Assembly (NCBI GenBank): GCA_003021685.1
Contig: PXRO01000020.1
Coordinates: 8,957 to 51,780 of the forward strand
Length of the DNA stretch: 42,824 nucleotides
Direction of reading: 5' to 3'
Source of the DNA: Halobacteriales archaeon QS_4_62_28
GTDB lineage: Archaea; Halobacteriota; Halobacteria; Halobacteriales; Haloarculaceae
The notes beneath the pieces were generated by a model. That model worked only from the letters and a program-made list of their open reading frames with translations. It ran no database searches and was not told where the DNA came from. Below, piece after piece: positions 42,327 through 42,824 of the stretch (the stretch's first letter is position 1; the number at the start of each line of letters is the position of its first letter). The translations under genes and the position numbers were made by a program.

Positions 42327-42824
42327 ATGGATTTTGATCGGACACTCAACCAGTTGAGCGAGCGGGTTCACGGCGAGATACTCGAACCCGACGACGAGGG
42401 GTACGACGACGCTCGCACTGTGTGGAACGCGATGATCGACCGCAGACCAGCGGTCATCGTTCGATGTACCGGGACAGCTGACGTCATGGCTGCGGTGAAC
42501 GCCGCCCGCAAGGACGACCTGCTTCTCTCCGTCAGGAGTGGCGGCCATCACGTCTCGGGGACCGCTGTCTGTGACGACGGTCTCATGATCGACCTCGCAC
42601 CGATGAATGGGGTTCAGGTCGATCCTGACGGGCAGATAGCCCGCGTCCAAGCCGGAGCGACGTGGGGTGACGTCGACCACGAGACTCAGGCGTTCGGCCT
42701 TGCCACACCCGGTGGACAGGACCCCAATATCGGGGTCGCCGGGCTGACGCTCGGTGGGGGTGTCGGCTGGCTCAGTCGCAAGTACGGTCTCACCTGTGAC
42801 AACCTTTTGGCTGCCGATGTCGTC
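42327..42824 (+). CDS. FAD-binding oxidoreductase, PCMH type (cut by window end)
   Basis: The first 166 residues of a berberine-bridge-like flavin oxidase. Visible are a VIVRCTGTADVMAAVNAARK strand-helix, then LLSVRSGGHHVSGTA (site where such enzymes bind FAD covalently through His), QAGATWGDVDHETQAFGLAT and GVAGLTLGGGVGWLSRKYGL. All fit the PCMH-type FAD domain. The substrate-binding domain and C-terminus lie outside the window. Start is the ATG at 42327; no better upstream start is seen. Confidence 0.88.
   Translation, partial: MDFDRTLNQLSERVHGEILEPDDEGYDDARTVWNAMIDRRPAVIVRCTGTADVMAAVNAARKDDLLLSVRSGGHHVSGTAVCDDGLMIDLAPMNGVQVDPDGQIARVQAGATWGDVDHETQAFGLATPGGQDPNIGVAGLTLGGGVGWLSRKYGLTCDNLLAADVV

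Noticed and set aside
1..42824. CRISPR array or Cas genes
   Set aside because: No regularly spaced repeats with unique spacers were seen; the four 80-bp elements are far apart and self-palindromic.

Overview
The window is almost certainly from a halophilic archaeon (class Halobacteria). The predicted proteins are strongly acidic and GC-rich at third codon positions. Promoters are archaeal (TATA-like boxes about 25 bases ahead of starts, many leaderless). Several families are typical of haloarchaea: twin-arginine lipoprotein binding proteins, a bat-type HTH regulator, and an SMC-related protein beside an RdfA-type protein. The gene mix resembles polysaccharide-using genera near Haloarcula, Halomicrobium or Halorhabdus, but the genus is only a guess.

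Region 1 (1-15.7 kb) is a sugar uptake and oxidation island. It holds two paralogous CUT1 ABC transporters: 345-3642 on the minus strand, without an ATPase, and 9645-14244 on the plus strand, complete. Two IclR regulators lie between them. An SMP-30 type lactonase (6190), an enolase-superfamily sugar-acid dehydratase (8355) and an HpcH/HpaI aldolase (14921) form most of a non-phosphorylative route from sugar lactone to pyruvate plus an aldehyde. The sugar dehydrogenase is not in the window. Between the regulators are decayed IS630-like and IS6-like transposase remnants.

Region 2 (15.8-18.5 kb) holds an SMC-like coiled-coil ATPase relative with a degenerate P-loop, followed by an RdfA-type gene. 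This pair is linked to cell shape in Haloferax.

Region 3 (18.8-34.6 kb) is an alpha-glucan and central carbon block: GH13 amylase, a very large double-GH15 glucoamylase, sugar-phosphate nucleotidyltransferase, phosphoglucomutase, GT4 glycosyltransferase, GH77 4-alpha-glucanotransferase, an eIF-2B-like protein, class II fructose-bisphosphate aldolase and fructose-1,6-bisphosphatase. Together they could make and break an intracellular glycogen-like polymer and connect it to gluconeogenesis.

Region 4 (35-42.8 kb) is mixed accessory content: an exported arylsulfotransferase-like protein, a SAM-hydrolase-like plus carboxymuconolactone-decarboxylase-like operon, two small proteins (a 40-residue zinc ribbon and a 55-residue acidic protein), a two-domain VOC dioxygenase, a bat-type HTH regulator, a cyclodeaminase-family protein, and the start of an FAD-linked oxidase cut by the window edge.

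Scattered through the window are four copies of an 80-bp near-palindromic element (4009, 28301, 34851, 41015). It has about 14-bp inverted ends and mostly TA dinucleotides at its borders. This is the clearest structure not explained by genes and looks like a miniature inverted-repeat transposable element of the IS630/Tc1-mariner type.
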